Assembly (NCBI GenBank): GCA_963978545.1
Contig: OZ021729.1
Span: 10,092,001-10,156,000, forward strand
From: Linyphia triangularis
Lineage: Eukaryota; Arthropoda; Arachnida; Araneae; Linyphiidae
Direction: 5' to 3'
Length of the DNA: 64,000 nt
Of this stretch, positions 11,224 to 23,311 are shown piece by piece. Within the stretch, counting starts at the first letter, position 1; each line of letters starts with the position of its first letter. The notes beneath the pieces were generated by a model, which ran no database searches, was not told the DNA's origin, and was given only the letters and a program-made list of their open reading frames with translations. The position numbers and the translations under genes were made by a program.

Positions 11224-13200
11224 CATTCCTTATTTTGTTTTATTGCTTATTATTTTTTGCACAAATCTATATTCAGGAATTTAATTCTGTTGAAATATTT
11301 TGTAATAATGTTGTATTTAAAAAAAATTGTAATCTGTTTAATGGACTAATTTGTTTTGCACATTTATGCTCATTTGTTAGAAGTGATAATTTTAGAATAT
11401 AGTTTTGTAAGGAAGCAAAGAATTTCAATTTTTACAAAGGTAAATATATGTGATGTAATCTCTATACCATATGACTATGCTTAGTTTATTTTATAGTTAT
11501 TTATTCAAAGTCATTGCCTTCAATTTTCTCATATTTTATGCCTACTCCTTTTATTTTTGAAATTCACTTCAACTTTTATGTCTTATTCCTCTTTTGAAGT
11601 GAAAAATTACTGTAGAAATAGTTTATAATCTATTTTGAATTTTTTCTTACATATTTTAGTGTGCATAAACACTACAATCATTAAAATTCAGATCTTTTTT
11701 TAATTCAATATATCTCAATATATTTAAATAACTGTTGTATTAGTGTAACAACAAGTATATAGAGATCTACTCTGTTTAATATTATATTTACTATTTCAAT
11801 TCTTATGATTATTTATATTACTACATTTTTAAAAGCTTCTTTATGTTTAAGTTATTTTTACTGCATAAAATGTGCAATGTATCTCAGTTTCTTAAAATGG
11901 AATATTCTATTTATGTATATTTTTTTGTAAATATCCACCGTTTTACTTAACATTCCAGTAAAAATATGTATTTTCATATACTATATAAATATATGTGAAG
12001 AATTCCTTGTAAGATATTTTTTACACCATGACTACTTTGAAGTGGAATATTAATTTCTAATTATAGGATAATTGGAATGAATACATAATATTAATAATGC
12101 ATAAAGCAATATAACTTAATTCTGGTATGCTCTTTTGTTAAATAAGCACACCACTAAATAACATTCTTTTAAAAAAATAAGCTATATTTATTTTAAAATT
12201 TTTTTTACATTGTATTTAATTAAGTGCGGAAATTTAAATTTTAAACAAAATCCTTGCAATTCCATTTACAAAAGTCTCATACTTGGGATAACACAAAATG
12301 TAAACTATGTTTTGTTATTTTTACTTATTTTAAATATAATAAACAAGTTTCCTTAATACTATTATATTATAATATTGAGGAAACTTGTTTAACTTATAAA
12401 CTAAAATTAGATAAGTATTGTGGTTTTATTAAATGCGGCTTGATATTAAGTCTTAAAAACTGCTTGAATATTCCGAACAACTTACAATGTTATAATGGTA
12501 ATTATTTTCGAATGTTTAATTTCCACCTTTAATTACATTAACTTATAAACAATTTAATTTTTGAAACAGCCTTTTACAATTTCTGTAAATAATGTTTAGA
12601 GTTCATATAATGATTAATTTTAATACAAATTTATATTTACAATAGGTTGTATAAAAATTCTAGTTATGATGGCAAATATTTAATATCACTTTGTGCTTTT
12701 ATTAATTTATTATTTACTAAGCTTCCAAACAAAGATTTTAAAATATTTATATAAATTTTACAAAAGAAACTTAAAAATATGAGACATGTCAAATTTAATT
12801 GGTTTTAACCTATTGCCTGTAAGCCCTTGACCTGTTGTATTATCAAAGTAAGAGCTGTAAATACTGCTGCAAAATATTTTGAACCTTTAACCAGGTCCTT
12901 ATTTGGTTTCTTTTTAAGTGGATGTTTTTAAATGTATTTTAATCTCATTTTAAATATTTATTTTTGATTGTGTTATAGTGGCAAAAGATAGCAGCTAGAC
13001 TAGCAATGTATTAGAAACTGCAATACATTTTTGAATAACTATTTTTTGCACAAAATGTTTTAGGTTTTTAAGTTAAAAAAAAATTAAATCAATTTATTAT
13101 CCATACAATTTAATGCCCTTGGAAAATAAATTATCATATGGTGAAATGACAGTTTAAACCTGGATACATTTTTACGATTGTGATACGTTTTTGTTTACTT
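11224..13200. other. RELCH 3' flank, no gene
   Basis: AT-rich, non-coding. It holds the right copy of the older direct repeat (12395-12690) and a hairpin at 12343-12391 with arms AACAAGTTTCCTTAATA and its complement. Everything here is repeated in copy B at 29156-31560. Confidence 0.6.
12395..12690. repeat. older direct repeat, right copy
   Basis: Diverged copy of 10660-10965 in the same orientation, sharing AACTTACAATGTTATAA and TTTAATACAAATTTATATTT. Confidence 0.65.
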
Positions 13201-13680
13201 TTTAAGACTGTTTATTGATTCCCGTAACTGTATTTAACAGGAATTCCCAATAAGGATTATTCCCTATACTTGCCATGTTACAGCCTTCTAGCCCAGTGCA
13301 TTTAGAAACTACTTTGTATAAAACCTGGAAATTTGGTGAGTAGATATGAAAAAGTTCACTTAATGAAGTGACGTACATTGTTTTCATTTAATGCCTATCT
13401 ATTATAAATTAAAATTGACTATTGAAGGTGGAGTCACTGCATATGCATAGACGTAAAAATTTCAAATATAAAATAAAATATATTGGATGCTATTTTTGAG
13501 TTTTTAATTTATGTCATTTCATTAAGTGATAATTTTCGTACATACTTACCAAATTTCAAGGTTTTATACAAAGTAGTTTCTAAATGCACTGGGATAGAAG
13601 ATTGTAGCATAGCGAGTATAGGGAAAGATCCTTACTTGGACTTCGTCATAAGCTTTTATAGTTGCTTGTGACATTGTATT
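13200..13680. mobile_element. long-inverted-repeat MITE
   Basis: Arms at about 13245-13380 and 13500-13640 are near-perfect reverse complements, including GCATTTAGAAACTACTTTGT and its complement. They flank a short spacer and could form a long hairpin. ORFs in both strands here are only the two arms read through. Further copies: 31565-32455 (interrupted) and a single arm at 55345-55560. Confidence 0.8.
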
Positions 13681-14256
13681 CTAACTTTTTTTTGTTTGTT
13701 ATTTTCTCACTGAATCATTTAAATTTGTTTTAAAGTTTGCACAGTAAAAATGTGATTATCCATCATTCTACTGACCAATAAGCACAATCAAATGGATTTT
13801 TTTAAATCAAATATGTATGTATTTTATAATATTGAATGTTTTGTTTACAAATGAAATCTTCTTGACACAACATTATTTTTATAATAATGTTTGAAAGGTT
13901 CACGTTCACTTAGAAAATGCTGAAAAGCCATGAACCGTAAAACTCTCCAGGTAATGACAGAATGTTCTGGAAAGTTAAGGAAATTAGTATCAAAAAGCAT
14001 GATAACACATTAAATTTATACAACTTGTTTATCATGGCATTTTTACTGAATGGATTATGTAGTAAATATGCCTAATTGCAGCATTAAAGCAAATTGAACA
14101 CATGCTTTTTATTTGGATTTTCTTGATTTATTATAGACATTTCCATTTTTGTTATCAAGAAAATTAAGGGAAATTATTGAGTTTTGTCTTCTTTTTTTTA
14201 ATAAAAGTTGACTCTATAATAAGTATGGAATGATGGTACAATAAAAAGCACCTTGG

Positions 14257-14461
14257 TTAAGATTTACTGTACGGTCCCTCCTGGATTCAAATCTTCAAAA
14301 GGCTGTGTCGCCAAATCCAAAATGGCGTCAAAATATGCCGTGTTGTCAAATCCAAACTGTTACTAGGGTATTTAGAAAACCTTGGAGATGGGTTGCCACA
14401 TTTGGCGCCTAATCGCCAACTTTCAAAAAGTCGCTAACGGGGACCGTACAGTAAATCTTAA
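14257..14461. mobile_element. MITE with 22-bp ACTGTACGGTCCC ends
   Basis: TTAAGATTTACTGTACGGTC is present at the left end and exactly inverted at the right end. The 205-bp element is non-coding and rich in GCCAAATCC motifs. Copies: 33029-33236 (duplicated with the segment) and an eroded one at about 37028-37239. Confidence 0.85.
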
Positions 14462-15676
14462 TGCATACCTTTTTTTCTAAAAAAAATTATCAACCTTTAA
14501 TAAACCTGAAAACTTAAAAAATACTATGAATTTCCGGCCTGTGCTGCCAGATTACTGAATTTCTGCTTTATAACAATGGAATCATTCATGAATATCCACC
14601 CAGAATGCTTTTCTACATAATGTGATACCTTATAAGAAAGTCATTTGAATGCAACTAGAAAAGGCTTTAATGAAGTTATTACTGTCCTGAAATATTATAT
14701 ATCTGTGTTGTGAATTGGTTTAAATAGTTGGGGCTATATATGTAGGTATGTTGCCATAAATGTTGGTTGTTTTTTTAATTTGTAATTTTTTTATTGATTA
14801 CCCTGCCTAGTTGTATATTTTGTACATAAGATGTTTTTAAAAAGGAAGTTGTAAGACTGTTCCTCACACAGTTAATTTTTTAGAAATGTTATTTATTATA
14901 CTACAGGTGAATTAGTGATTCAAATAAAAAATAAATAAAAGTCTTTGCAGTTTCAATAGCTTTTTTTATTTATATCATATGTAAACTATTTTTGGTACTA
15001 ATCGTAAGTTGGCGTGTTTTTTAAATATTGGCGACAAGACTTAAACGTCGCCAATTCATTAAGGCAGCTGATTCCAAATCCACAACATGGATGCTGATTT
15101 AAAATAAACGAGATCGTTGGTGATTCAAAATCCACCAAATGGCTGTAATAAAAAATGGCCGTTAATACTAAACGATGACTGAAAACAGAAGGAATATGAA
15201 AATTATCAATAATATACGACATAATATGCAAATTATTCACAAAAAATACAGTTAATAAAGGTGCATGTTTGTGGAGACAATTTGGTTACCATAAAATCTT
15301 GTCGCGCATGCGCTGAAAAAGTTTGGTGGAATCGCTTGGCGATATTAACTCACTCTAATTTTAACCTAGACCTAGCTGGCTAACCAAAAGTCACAATTTG
15401 ATCAACCATACTAGGGTTTAAAAAACATCTGGTGTTTTAGTTCCTTTGTACAGATTATAAATCCATATAAAATTTCCATAAAATTTGCAATCTTGAAAAA
15501 ATAACATTTCCCCAGAATAAGGTTAACAATTCTTAAAACTTATGTAATAGCCAACTGATATCCTAATCAATTAGACATATAAGGTACACAATAATAAAAT
15601 ATACTTAGGTCTTTAATAATAATAAAAAAAAACAGCCCTGGATTACTCCTTGGTGTTCCCAAATGGTGTTGATTTG

Positions 15677-15851
15677 GGTTAAAATTCCAAGTCCAGTACG
15701 GATTCTACACCAAAGTGATTTTCACCAAAAAATTGCAGTCCCACTATTTTTTTTTTAATGACAAGTGAACTGCCTATGTTTGCCATACTTTGCAACGGTT
15801 TTATGTAAACAATTATGGCACAGAATCTGTACCGGACTTGTAATTTTAACC
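15677..15851. mobile_element. MITE with GGTTAAAATT ends
   Basis: GGTTAAAATTCCAAGTCCAG at the left matches the inverted right end with few mismatches over about 30 bp. The copy-B equivalent is 34674-34836. Both carry CACCAAA/TTTGGTG-like internal symmetry. Confidence 0.75.
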
Positions 15852-16118
15852 TAAAAATTTAATTGGATCGACTGAGGATTAAAAGATTACGGTTATTATA
15901 AATAACAAACATATATTAAAAATAAGCGTTATTTCTGACATTCACATCTTTCGCCAAAAAATACATTAAAATATACAAAAACTCAGAGGCTTATCATTTA
16001 TTCTGACGTATTTCTTACGATAGCTTGAAGAAAATTTAGCTGAGATACATCTTGTTCACATTCTGAGAGAAGTATAGTCTAATAGTTTCACAAATCATCC
16101 AGAACAAGGAATACATTC

Positions 16119-16219
16119 ACATTAAATTTGGATCTAGATGAAACTCGTAAACAGCAAGAGTTGGAACCGAATCCCTGTTCAACCATCCTAAGCTGAACCC
16201 TAGCACAAAAGAAAGGACA
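16119..16219 (-). pseudogene. truncated tail of the minus-strand membrane-protein gene (copy A)
   Basis: The complement encodes the same last 33 or so residues and TGA stop as the intact gene at 35099-35680 (ending YEFHLDPNLM). The sequence is then cut at 16219, where RELCH exon 5 sequence begins. It lacks the start, most of the protein and any promoter, so it is a duplication stub. Confidence 0.85.
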
Positions 16220-16306
16220 TTGGCAATAACAGCTCCACCAATGAAACTAAGAAAATGGATATTGCACTTGCCCTTCTAGAAGCTTACACTGCTATGTCTT
16301 CTTGCT
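16219..16306 (+). pseudogene. partial duplicate of RELCH exon 5
   Basis: Begins mid-exon at the duplication junction, so it has no splice acceptor, but keeps the donor GTATCC. The frame is still open (KKMDIALALLEAYTAM, then a Cys-to-Ser change). Confidence 0.85.
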
Positions 16307-16772
16307 GTATCCTTTCTATAAGATCTTTTGTATATGTAAAACAAAGTGAAGACAAATTCAACTAAGGGTTGAAGAATTTCAGTTAGTTTCACAATAGATG
16401 AAACTTTATGGAATGAAAGTATTAACTTTATTAATTTAAATTATATTAATAGGATATGAATGAGATAAAACTTATGAATTTAGCATATTTGGCAATATTT
16501 TGTTGAAATTTAATTAAAACAATGTGTTGCCAAATTGGTCAACTATGCAACAAAAACAAATTGTGGCTATAGATCAATATTATCCTTCTACATGACTAAT
16601 TGTTATGACCTTTGTATGATTTGTTTAAACTTATCGCTGCAATTGTGTAGAAGATAAAAGAATATTTTTTTTTTAAAATTAACTAAATTTATTAGAAATA
16701 GAAAATTATTTGGCAACTCTACCTGTTGCCACGTTAAAAGGACCTGACTTCTCGATTTCTACACTACACGAC

Positions 16773-16985
16773 TGTGATGACGGTGATTTCTGAATTTTAG
16801 GCTATTGGGGCTTTGCCCTTAATGAAGCATTGGTTGACTATATTATGGACATTTTGGCTTCTTTATGCAAATTTAGAAATTGGCTTTATTATGCAAATTT
16901 AGAAATTGGCTTCTTTATGCAATTTAAATGATGCAAGTGGTATGTATATATAAGTGCAGTTTTTCCCAGCCATTTAGTACACTCT
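16773..16985 (+). promoter_or_regulatory. LTR U3-type promoter upstream of nucleoprotein-like copy 1
   Basis: TGTGATGACG start, then U3 sequence shared with 21520-21710 and 23561-23765, with a deletion of about 30 bp near its left end. It contains about 26-bp tandem subrepeats around GGCTTCTTTATGCAAATTTA (three here, two in the other copies) and a TATA box TATATATAAG at 16945-16954. The ORF begins 59 bp past the TATA box. Confidence 0.65.
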
Positions 16986-17012
16986 CTATTATTAAACCCA
17001 AACAAAACCCAA

Positions 17013-18113
17013 ATGTCACAAACTCAGGAAGCAACCCTTGCCGTAGTGAATGAAAAACCTATCACCATAGGGGAAGGCGAATGCTCGATCTGTCCAAATC
17101 AGACAGCAAAGTCAAGGGGTTAACATTGACAGGAGGGACTGTGACAGATGTTGATGAGTTTGGTGAGTCTGGGGACATATTTGACCATGTTCCTTGGAGG
17201 CATGCTATGGTAGCGTTATGGGGTATAGCATCTGCTAAAAGGGCTCTTATGGGCTTGTCTTCTGTGCATCTTCTTAGGGGCAAGCAGGTGCCTGATCAAA
17301 ACCGCGGCAAATCTATTGACTACCCTATACCGATTGGTGATGCGACAGTCGGGTCCGGTGAAGCAAATGCAATCATTGGAAATGGTGTGACATTTGAATT
17401 GATCATCAATTATGCATTTGAGTCATCTAAAGTGGGAAGCCTGTTTCTGACACCAGAGGGATTCAAATGCCTAATAAGAATCTAATTGGTTCCACAAGTG
17501 ATGAAAACACAAAGATTCCCTGCTGTCTCTGAAGCCATTGGATATGGAGAAATGTGCAGAAGTTTGTTCAGACATGGAGAACTGCTCCTTAGCACCACCA
17601 AGGACGGAGAAATAACAGACAAGGATTATATTTACTGGGCAAAACTGATAGGAATGGCTGACCCACAAGTTAAGGCAGTCATAACTCCAACCGCTGCTGC
17701 AACTGGAGGCATCTCAACAAAGGAGGTGTACATGGAAGATGAAGCAGCAATGCCTTGCTGCATCTTTTGGTGTGGGATTCATGCATTGATGACAGATGCA
17801 TCAAATAAGATTAAGGCAAAACTTTTTCACCAAATGATGTTCGAGAAAGGCTCCAAAATTCATGTTTCTAATCTGACTTCAAAAGGAAAATGACATCAAG
17901 AGGCATTGTCATAGTGCAGACCGATGCATACATAAAGTTTCTGCAGATCATGTCATCACCAGCAACTAAATACTTACGTGCAGGTTCTCAAATGTCCAGA
18001 GAAGAGTCTGCCATTTTGGATGCCATGATTGCACAGTTTACAATAAATGTTGATGAAAGTGCAACAATGAGTTATCAGGCATCCACTGAACATGGAGCCA
18101 TAAGGTTCGGACA
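17013..18113 (+). pseudogene. endogenous viral element, nucleoprotein-like, copy 1 (broken)
   Basis: The reading frame starts at ATG 17013 (MSQTQEATLAVV...). Relative to the sister copy at 23791 it carries a one-base loss near 17070, a nonsense codon at 17483-17485 and a frameshift near 17815-17830. It is then interrupted after about 18113 by foreign DNA; a plausible C-terminal end resumes at 21222. The long helical, cysteine-poor protein ends in a region (FLQIMSSPATKYL, then a segment ending MSYQAST) that by pattern resembles the C-terminal core of nucleoproteins of non-segmented negative-strand RNA viruses. That family call is by eye and tentative. In such viruses the protein coats genomic RNA. 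Here the copy is clearly non-functional as a protein, but could still be transcribed, for example as a piRNA source. Alternative: a retrotransposon accessory protein. Confidence 0.5.
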
Positions 18114-19518
18114 TTTTTGTTCCTTTTTAGAATTTATTTTTTACCACTAACGGAAATTTTTTCCAATATTTCTAAAATTTTAGGGATAGACGAAAAATTT
18201 AAGTACAATTTTAGGAATTTTAGGGAAAAACGAAAATTTAAGGAATTATAGGAATTTTAGGGCGAATGCGACCCCTGCACAACACAAGAGTGTGAATTTG
18301 TCCGGCTTCAACTGATTTAATTTTTTCTTTGATCGTATGTGGTCGAAAGATTTTTGTTAATTTCAGGGCGTATAGCACCTATTATATCTTGCAAACGAGT
18401 TCAACATCCACAATTCACTACAGATATTGATAGATCGTATTCATGCGTTTGATTTCAGAATAATTTTCCGAACGCAATTGCTTTTTCTCTGTATTTCATT
18501 TTGCGTACATGCCCTTAAAATATGTTAATGACAACGGGTGTAAAGTGGTATCAGTCACTAAATTCCATTTTTCATATCTCCATGAATATTGGTCGTACGA
18601 ATTTCGATTTTTTTTGTTTTTGTTTGAAATATTTTTTCATGAGCAACATTTTTCTAAATATGAGTGGGGGAACTGGGTTCCATACAAAAATTTACAATCC
18701 GTAATTTTTATACCAACCCCTTTTCTAACATAAAAAGTATTCAGTAAAAATATTTTAACGATTTAAGACATTTCTTCAATTAGGACTATGCACCTAGGAG
18801 TCGAAATAAAGGTCGGCCAGGTTATACGGGGACACGCAGTATATGTGCATTTTTATACAAGTTTTTATATGAAACATCAACTTAACATTACATAACAATC
18901 TCTTGAAAACAGTTCTTAATATTTTCCTGTCAAACCATTCCATGCCTATAAACAATGTTTAGGGTAATAGGTTGGACGTACGTAAGTTTGGAAGTTCCAA
19001 TGATAAATACTTTGTCATCTCTGACTGAAGATTATCACTCATTCAAAAATCCTACAGAAGTAATTGTTGTTGAAGGCTGCAAGCATCAACCCCCTCGCCA
19101 AAAATTAACGATTATCTTCAAAGTGCATTCTAAATGCTTCTCTGATGAACTTTTTGCGTGATTCGCTCTGATTTCCCCGAGTTACGGTTGCGGTCAGTGG
19201 CGTAATGCGATTTTCCACCTTTCTTTATTACGATATTAGCTTTGTGATGTTAGAAAGCATTTCTTCTTCTTTTTTTGGGGATGAAGTTTAGATGCTCCAA
19301 CTAAATGCATGATTTGTATGCTTTAAGTTTCGACATCGCCGATTTGTGCAACTCGTGTATATCATAATAAACTTTCTTTTTAGCAAGTGGACATTTTATT
19401 ATTGTTGTAAGGATGTAGCAAACGGTAGAATGATCAGTTCCTGCATTTTTTAAATTTTTTTATATTCAATTCTAAGTGTTTCGAAAAGGCTATAAACACA
19501 AAAATTTCTGCTCAATGA

Positions 19519-19553
<35 letters not shown>

Positions 19554-21189
19554 CAATTAAAGTTTCCCTGATGGATGTTGGCGAGAAAATGATTCATACG
19601 GCTAGAATTGAATGTGACGTCAACGCTTCCTAAACATATTGGCTTGAAATGCGGCAGCGGAAACCAGTTTTGTAAGTTTCTCGCAAATCGCGCCAAGCTG
19701 TACGTAATATGGCAATGATCTACCAGCGCCAACTATTTTAACGCCAACTATTTGGCAGAAACCTCACGATAACCATAGAAAAGTAGGAACCTTGACGTCA
19801 CAGATTTTGTTGTGTGTTTTGATCGGACTGGTTTTGGCTCTGTTTTGAGGCATTTTCTTTTCTTAATATTTAAATAACTAATTTTTTTAAAGAACTTTTG
19901 TTTAAATATTTGGAATCAGAAAGAAATTTTTCATAAATATAAACTAATTTCACTCGTTTTTAAAAAATACTGGAATGTCCATTATTGCTGAAGGATGTAG
20001 TTTAGTAAACAATCTGAAGAGTTAAGCCAAAGTTTATTGATGAACACATTGATGAAAAGTTATTTAGTAAATCTTAATTAAAGGGTTATAGTTATAAATT
20101 ACATTATAGAAAGCGTCTTCGGGATAAGCTTCCTTTAAGCTTGAGCAGAGGTCAGCAGACTTTTCTGCGTTAAGAGCCAAATATTCAGAAATCAGAATCA
20201 CAAAAATTTTAAAGAGTTTCAAAATAAATATAAGCACACAGTAGCAAAAATATCTTCTTAAACTACAAACATCTTTATGTCATTTTTACGGTATAAAAAT
20301 CAAGGTAGATGAAACAAGACGGTAGACCATTTTTATTTGGATTGAACGCATACAACTCAGTCTATTCTTTCTTAAATTCACGATTTTTGTCATCAATTTT
20401 TTCTTCTTTTCCTTTTGAAAGAAGTCGAGGCAATGTTTCTCCAATATGGTACATCAAAAGCAAATGCAAAAGGCGTTTTATCAGAACGTGCAACCAAAAT
20501 AAATGTGATGCTATCTACCTCATTCGGAGACGAGAAAACAATGAACGTCGACAAAAACTGGATGCAACTGAGACGGTGACGCATGGCGGATTTTGATGTA
20601 TCCAATGTCAGAAAAAATATTTTACCTATAATTTATTATGTTTTTTTTACAATTTGGAATTTTTTTTTTCCTTATATGTTTTTTCAAAAAATATTTAGAT
20701 TAAAATACAGATTTCTTATGTTTCGATTCGGGGTAGTTCTTTCGGGGTAGAAAATAAAGAAATGTCACTTAACGTATAAAAAGAAATTTTTTAATAAAAT
20801 GTATATACATATATATTTTTTACTAATTTTAAGCAATATGAAATGTAAAGGGGCGCTTACGCAACCTGTCTGTTTAAGATTGTTTAGAGGAATTATTTTT
20901 GTAAATCCTTTTTATTAACTTCGGTTTTGTTTGTGTGTGGGTGTGTATGTCGATAGTGGGCAAATCTGCAGACGCATAATTAACTTCTTGCCGTCATACA
21001 TTCGGATTGAAACTTGGCAGATAGATTCGATGTCGAGAACAATGCATTCTTTCAAATTTTGGGAGCTGTCACTGTCATTAAAAGGTCACGTTTACGGAAT
21101 ACTAATAAACCTACTTGCTGTCATTCAATCGCATTTAAAAAGCTTTTAACAGACCACTGTTGAAACTCTTTACTGTTGCCAAAATGTTT

Positions 21190-21220
<31 letters not shown>

Positions 21221-21221
21221 G
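18114..21221. mobile_element. 3.1-kb insertion inside the nucleoprotein-like ORF
   Basis: Interrupts copy 1. It has no long ORF. It contains (T)n at 19530-19553, a stretch with AATTTTAGGG repeats (18160-18265), and a 3' part (20925-21217) related to 50437-50700 that ends in (AAAT)n. The simple 3' tail suggests a LINE- or SINE-type insertion, possibly composite. A segment at about 20150-20340 (CAGAGGTCAGCAGACTTTTC) resembles a hAT end, so several elements may be nested. Exact borders are uncertain. Confidence 0.5.
20925..21217 (+). repeat. LINE/SINE-like 3' end with (AAAT)n tail
   Basis: Shares GAAACTTGGCAGATAGATT, ACAATGCATTCT and related blocks with 50437-50700. Both end in A/T-rich short tandem tails, (AAAT)n at 21189-21218 here. 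Non-coding; an ORF at 20931-21149 is not conserved between copies. Confidence 0.6.
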
Positions 21222-21327
21222 TATGCAGCTGCAGCAAATCAACTGGATGAAATGTTGACAAGGCTGCTCATTGCAGTTGAAACAGCCAAATCGGTTCAGG
21301 AATAAATTTCTTTAATAATATACGAAG

Positions 21328-21356
<29 letters not shown>
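21222..21356 (+). pseudogene. possible C-terminal end of nucleoprotein-like copy 1, with A tract
   Basis: Open frame from 21222 (...QLDEMLTRLLIAVETAKSVQ...) to TAA at 21303-21305, a 22-bp trailer, then 29 A residues at 21328-21356. A stop, short trailer and encoded A tract fit reverse-transcribed polyadenylated mRNA. The link to the ORF at 17013 is inferred from position and orientation only, because the sister copy is truncated before this point. I did not attempt to join them. Confidence 0.4.
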
Positions 21357-21358
<2 letters not shown>

Positions 21359-21519
21359 TAAATTTGTAAAGTATGCTAGTGCTAATGATTTTTGTAAAAA
21401 CGTATAATTAATTTTATTGTATTTATATTATGTTGCAGTGCACGACTGGGACTGGACTGGTATTTTTGGACATGGAAGACTAATTCCATTTCAGGAATTT
21501 TCTTGGCAAGGGGGGAGTA
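21357..21519 (+). mobile_element. LTR retrotransposon internal 3' end and polypurine tract
   Basis: Non-repetitive sequence ending in AAGGGGGGAGTA (21508-21519), a polypurine tract of the kind that primes plus-strand DNA synthesis, placed immediately before the LTR start TGTGATGACG. An acceptor-like TATGTTGCAG lies at about 21431-21440. No gag, pol or primer-binding site is seen. Confidence 0.6.
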
Positions 21520-21911
21520 TGTGATGACGTCTCCCATCACTGGTTAATATTGGTTTGGTTTTTCTGAATTTTAGACTATTGGGGCTTTGCCCTTAGTGAA
21601 GCATTGGTTGACTATATTATGGACATTTTGGCTTCTTTATGCAAATTTAGAAATTGGCTTCTTTATGCAATTTAAATGATGCAAGTGGTATATATAAGTG
21701 CGGCTTTTCACAGTTCTAATCAGTTTCGTGTTTTACGGCGATGATCGCCCAAACAGTATTAGTTAGCTCAAATGTCTTGTGAGTAACAGTGTCTTACCGA
21801 CCCTGCGCTATTTTCTGAAGTCCAAGTTTCCAAGTGCCTGCTATAACTTCAAAGTGACCTATGGGTTATTGTTTCGTCTCGCTGTTCTGAAGTCCTACCA
21901 TACCAGCCCCA

Positions 21912-22681
21912 GACGCATATTACCATTCCCTACTCGCTGTTGGGTCACAGAGGGGAAAAGAGCACTTTCATTGGTTGCTTAGCTGGTGTCGGCAATGATA
22001 TCACGCAAGTCACTGACTCACTGCCCTCTCTCTTTCTCCCTTTCGTGTTCAACTTCGTTCGCTTTTGTTTCATTTCACGCTGACTAAAAATTACTATTCA
22101 TCAAGTGCTAATATTATTAGAACTTTATAATAATAATTTTTAATATGAATTTTTAATTGATATTATTATAGTATCAAACTGCTACTTTGGGGTGCTTTTA
22201 TTCAACATAAAAAGTATATATTTTAATAATTACATTGGTAAATATACCATTGTCCGATAAAAGTAACGTATTTAGGAGACACATGCGCATCTATAAGAAG
22301 GCAATATAAATGAAACCATCAGAAATAGCAGCATGTTATCAGTCTATATATTGTTATACAAGGATATAACGCGTGCGCAAAGATATGATTGCGAAAAGTT
22401 TCTTTATGACTGCTTTATTAATTTTTCTACAAATGACTATCAGTTACCTAATTTGTACAAAAACCAATATAAATAATCGAATACACAAAAAAATTACCTT
22501 TAATAGGATTTTATTAAAAATATTAATAGACTAAAATACATTCAATATAAAGCAAATACATAATATACAATTAATAAAACTTCACAAAATAAATTATATT
22601 TAGTAGATTTTTATTAAAAGGATAATGAATTACAATCTTCTTCCATGGTATGCTTTAAAGATGCCATTAAATATAATTTTA

Positions 22682-22738
<57 letters not shown>

Positions 22739-23311
22739 CAAACAAAGTACGTGGATGATATTTCTCAATTTTGTTTAATATATTGTGATAACTTTTGTTA
22801 TTTTTTGAAGAAAAAAAATTGTTTTTTAAACCAAAAATAAAAAAAATAGGCGTAAAAGTTATTTCCAAACATATTTTGATACTCACTGTAATACTCATTT
22901 ATTGCCTATTCATTAACATAAGTCGAAAAACGGAAACATTCGAAAATAACTTTCTGAACCATTCATAATTTTCTTCTTTAGAAAACAATTATTTTAAGCA
23001 TATGAACAAAATGAATTATTTCTTTTAAACGGTTCTTAAGTTCTAAATACTTTCCTTTTCAGCAGAATTGAAAAAATAATGTATTCAATGTTTTTAATTA
23101 AAAAAATAGTAAATCCCAATTTTGAAATATCTTGCGAAGTTTCCGAATGGTAAAGAAATCCAAAAAAAGTTTCGCAATCGACCGATATGCAACCGACTTA
23201 AATCCCTCCACCTCGCAGGTGACGTCATTGCCGACACCTGCTAAATAACCAATGAAAGTGCTCCTTTACCCTCTGTGACCCAACAGCGAGTAGGGAATGG
23301 TAATATGCGTC
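21912..23311. mobile_element. non-autonomous DNA transposon with about 100-bp TIRs
   Basis: GACGCATATTACCATTCCCT at 21912 is repeated exactly in inverse at 23292-23311. Complementarity extends about 100 bp inward (to about 22010 and from 23213). The interior is AT-rich with a (TA)n run at 22692-22737 and no transposase. It lies inside the LTR above. No convincing target duplication; superfamily undetermined. Confidence 0.75.
22692..22737. repeat. (TA)n microsatellite
   Basis: About 23 uninterrupted TA units within the TIR element. The ORF reading IYIYIY on the complement is an artefact of this run. Confidence 0.95.

Larger units (their letters stand above)
7566..16219. repeat. segmental duplication, copy A
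   Basis: This block is repeated, same orientation, as 16219-35201 (copy B, with insertions). It starts inside RELCH exon 5 and ends inside the coding sequence of the convergent minus-strand gene. Long colinear stretches match almost base for base, including introns, 3' flank and shared MITEs. The junction at 16217-16223 joins the minus-gene coding sequence directly to RELCH exon 5 sequence. Confidence 0.9.

Noticed and set aside
13202..13671. Pair of similar short proteins on opposite strands
   Set aside because: They are the two arms of an inverted-repeat element read through; similarity follows from the palindrome.
17062..17283. Complement ORF of 73 codons in the viral-like region, and similar at 23802-24008 and 24189-24401
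   Set aside because: Antisense shadows of the nucleoprotein-like frame, with no independent motif.
20309..20605. ORFs of 95 (+) and 70 (-) codons in the 3.1-kb insertion
   Set aside because: They overlap on opposite strands with no recognisable domain; neither is convincing.
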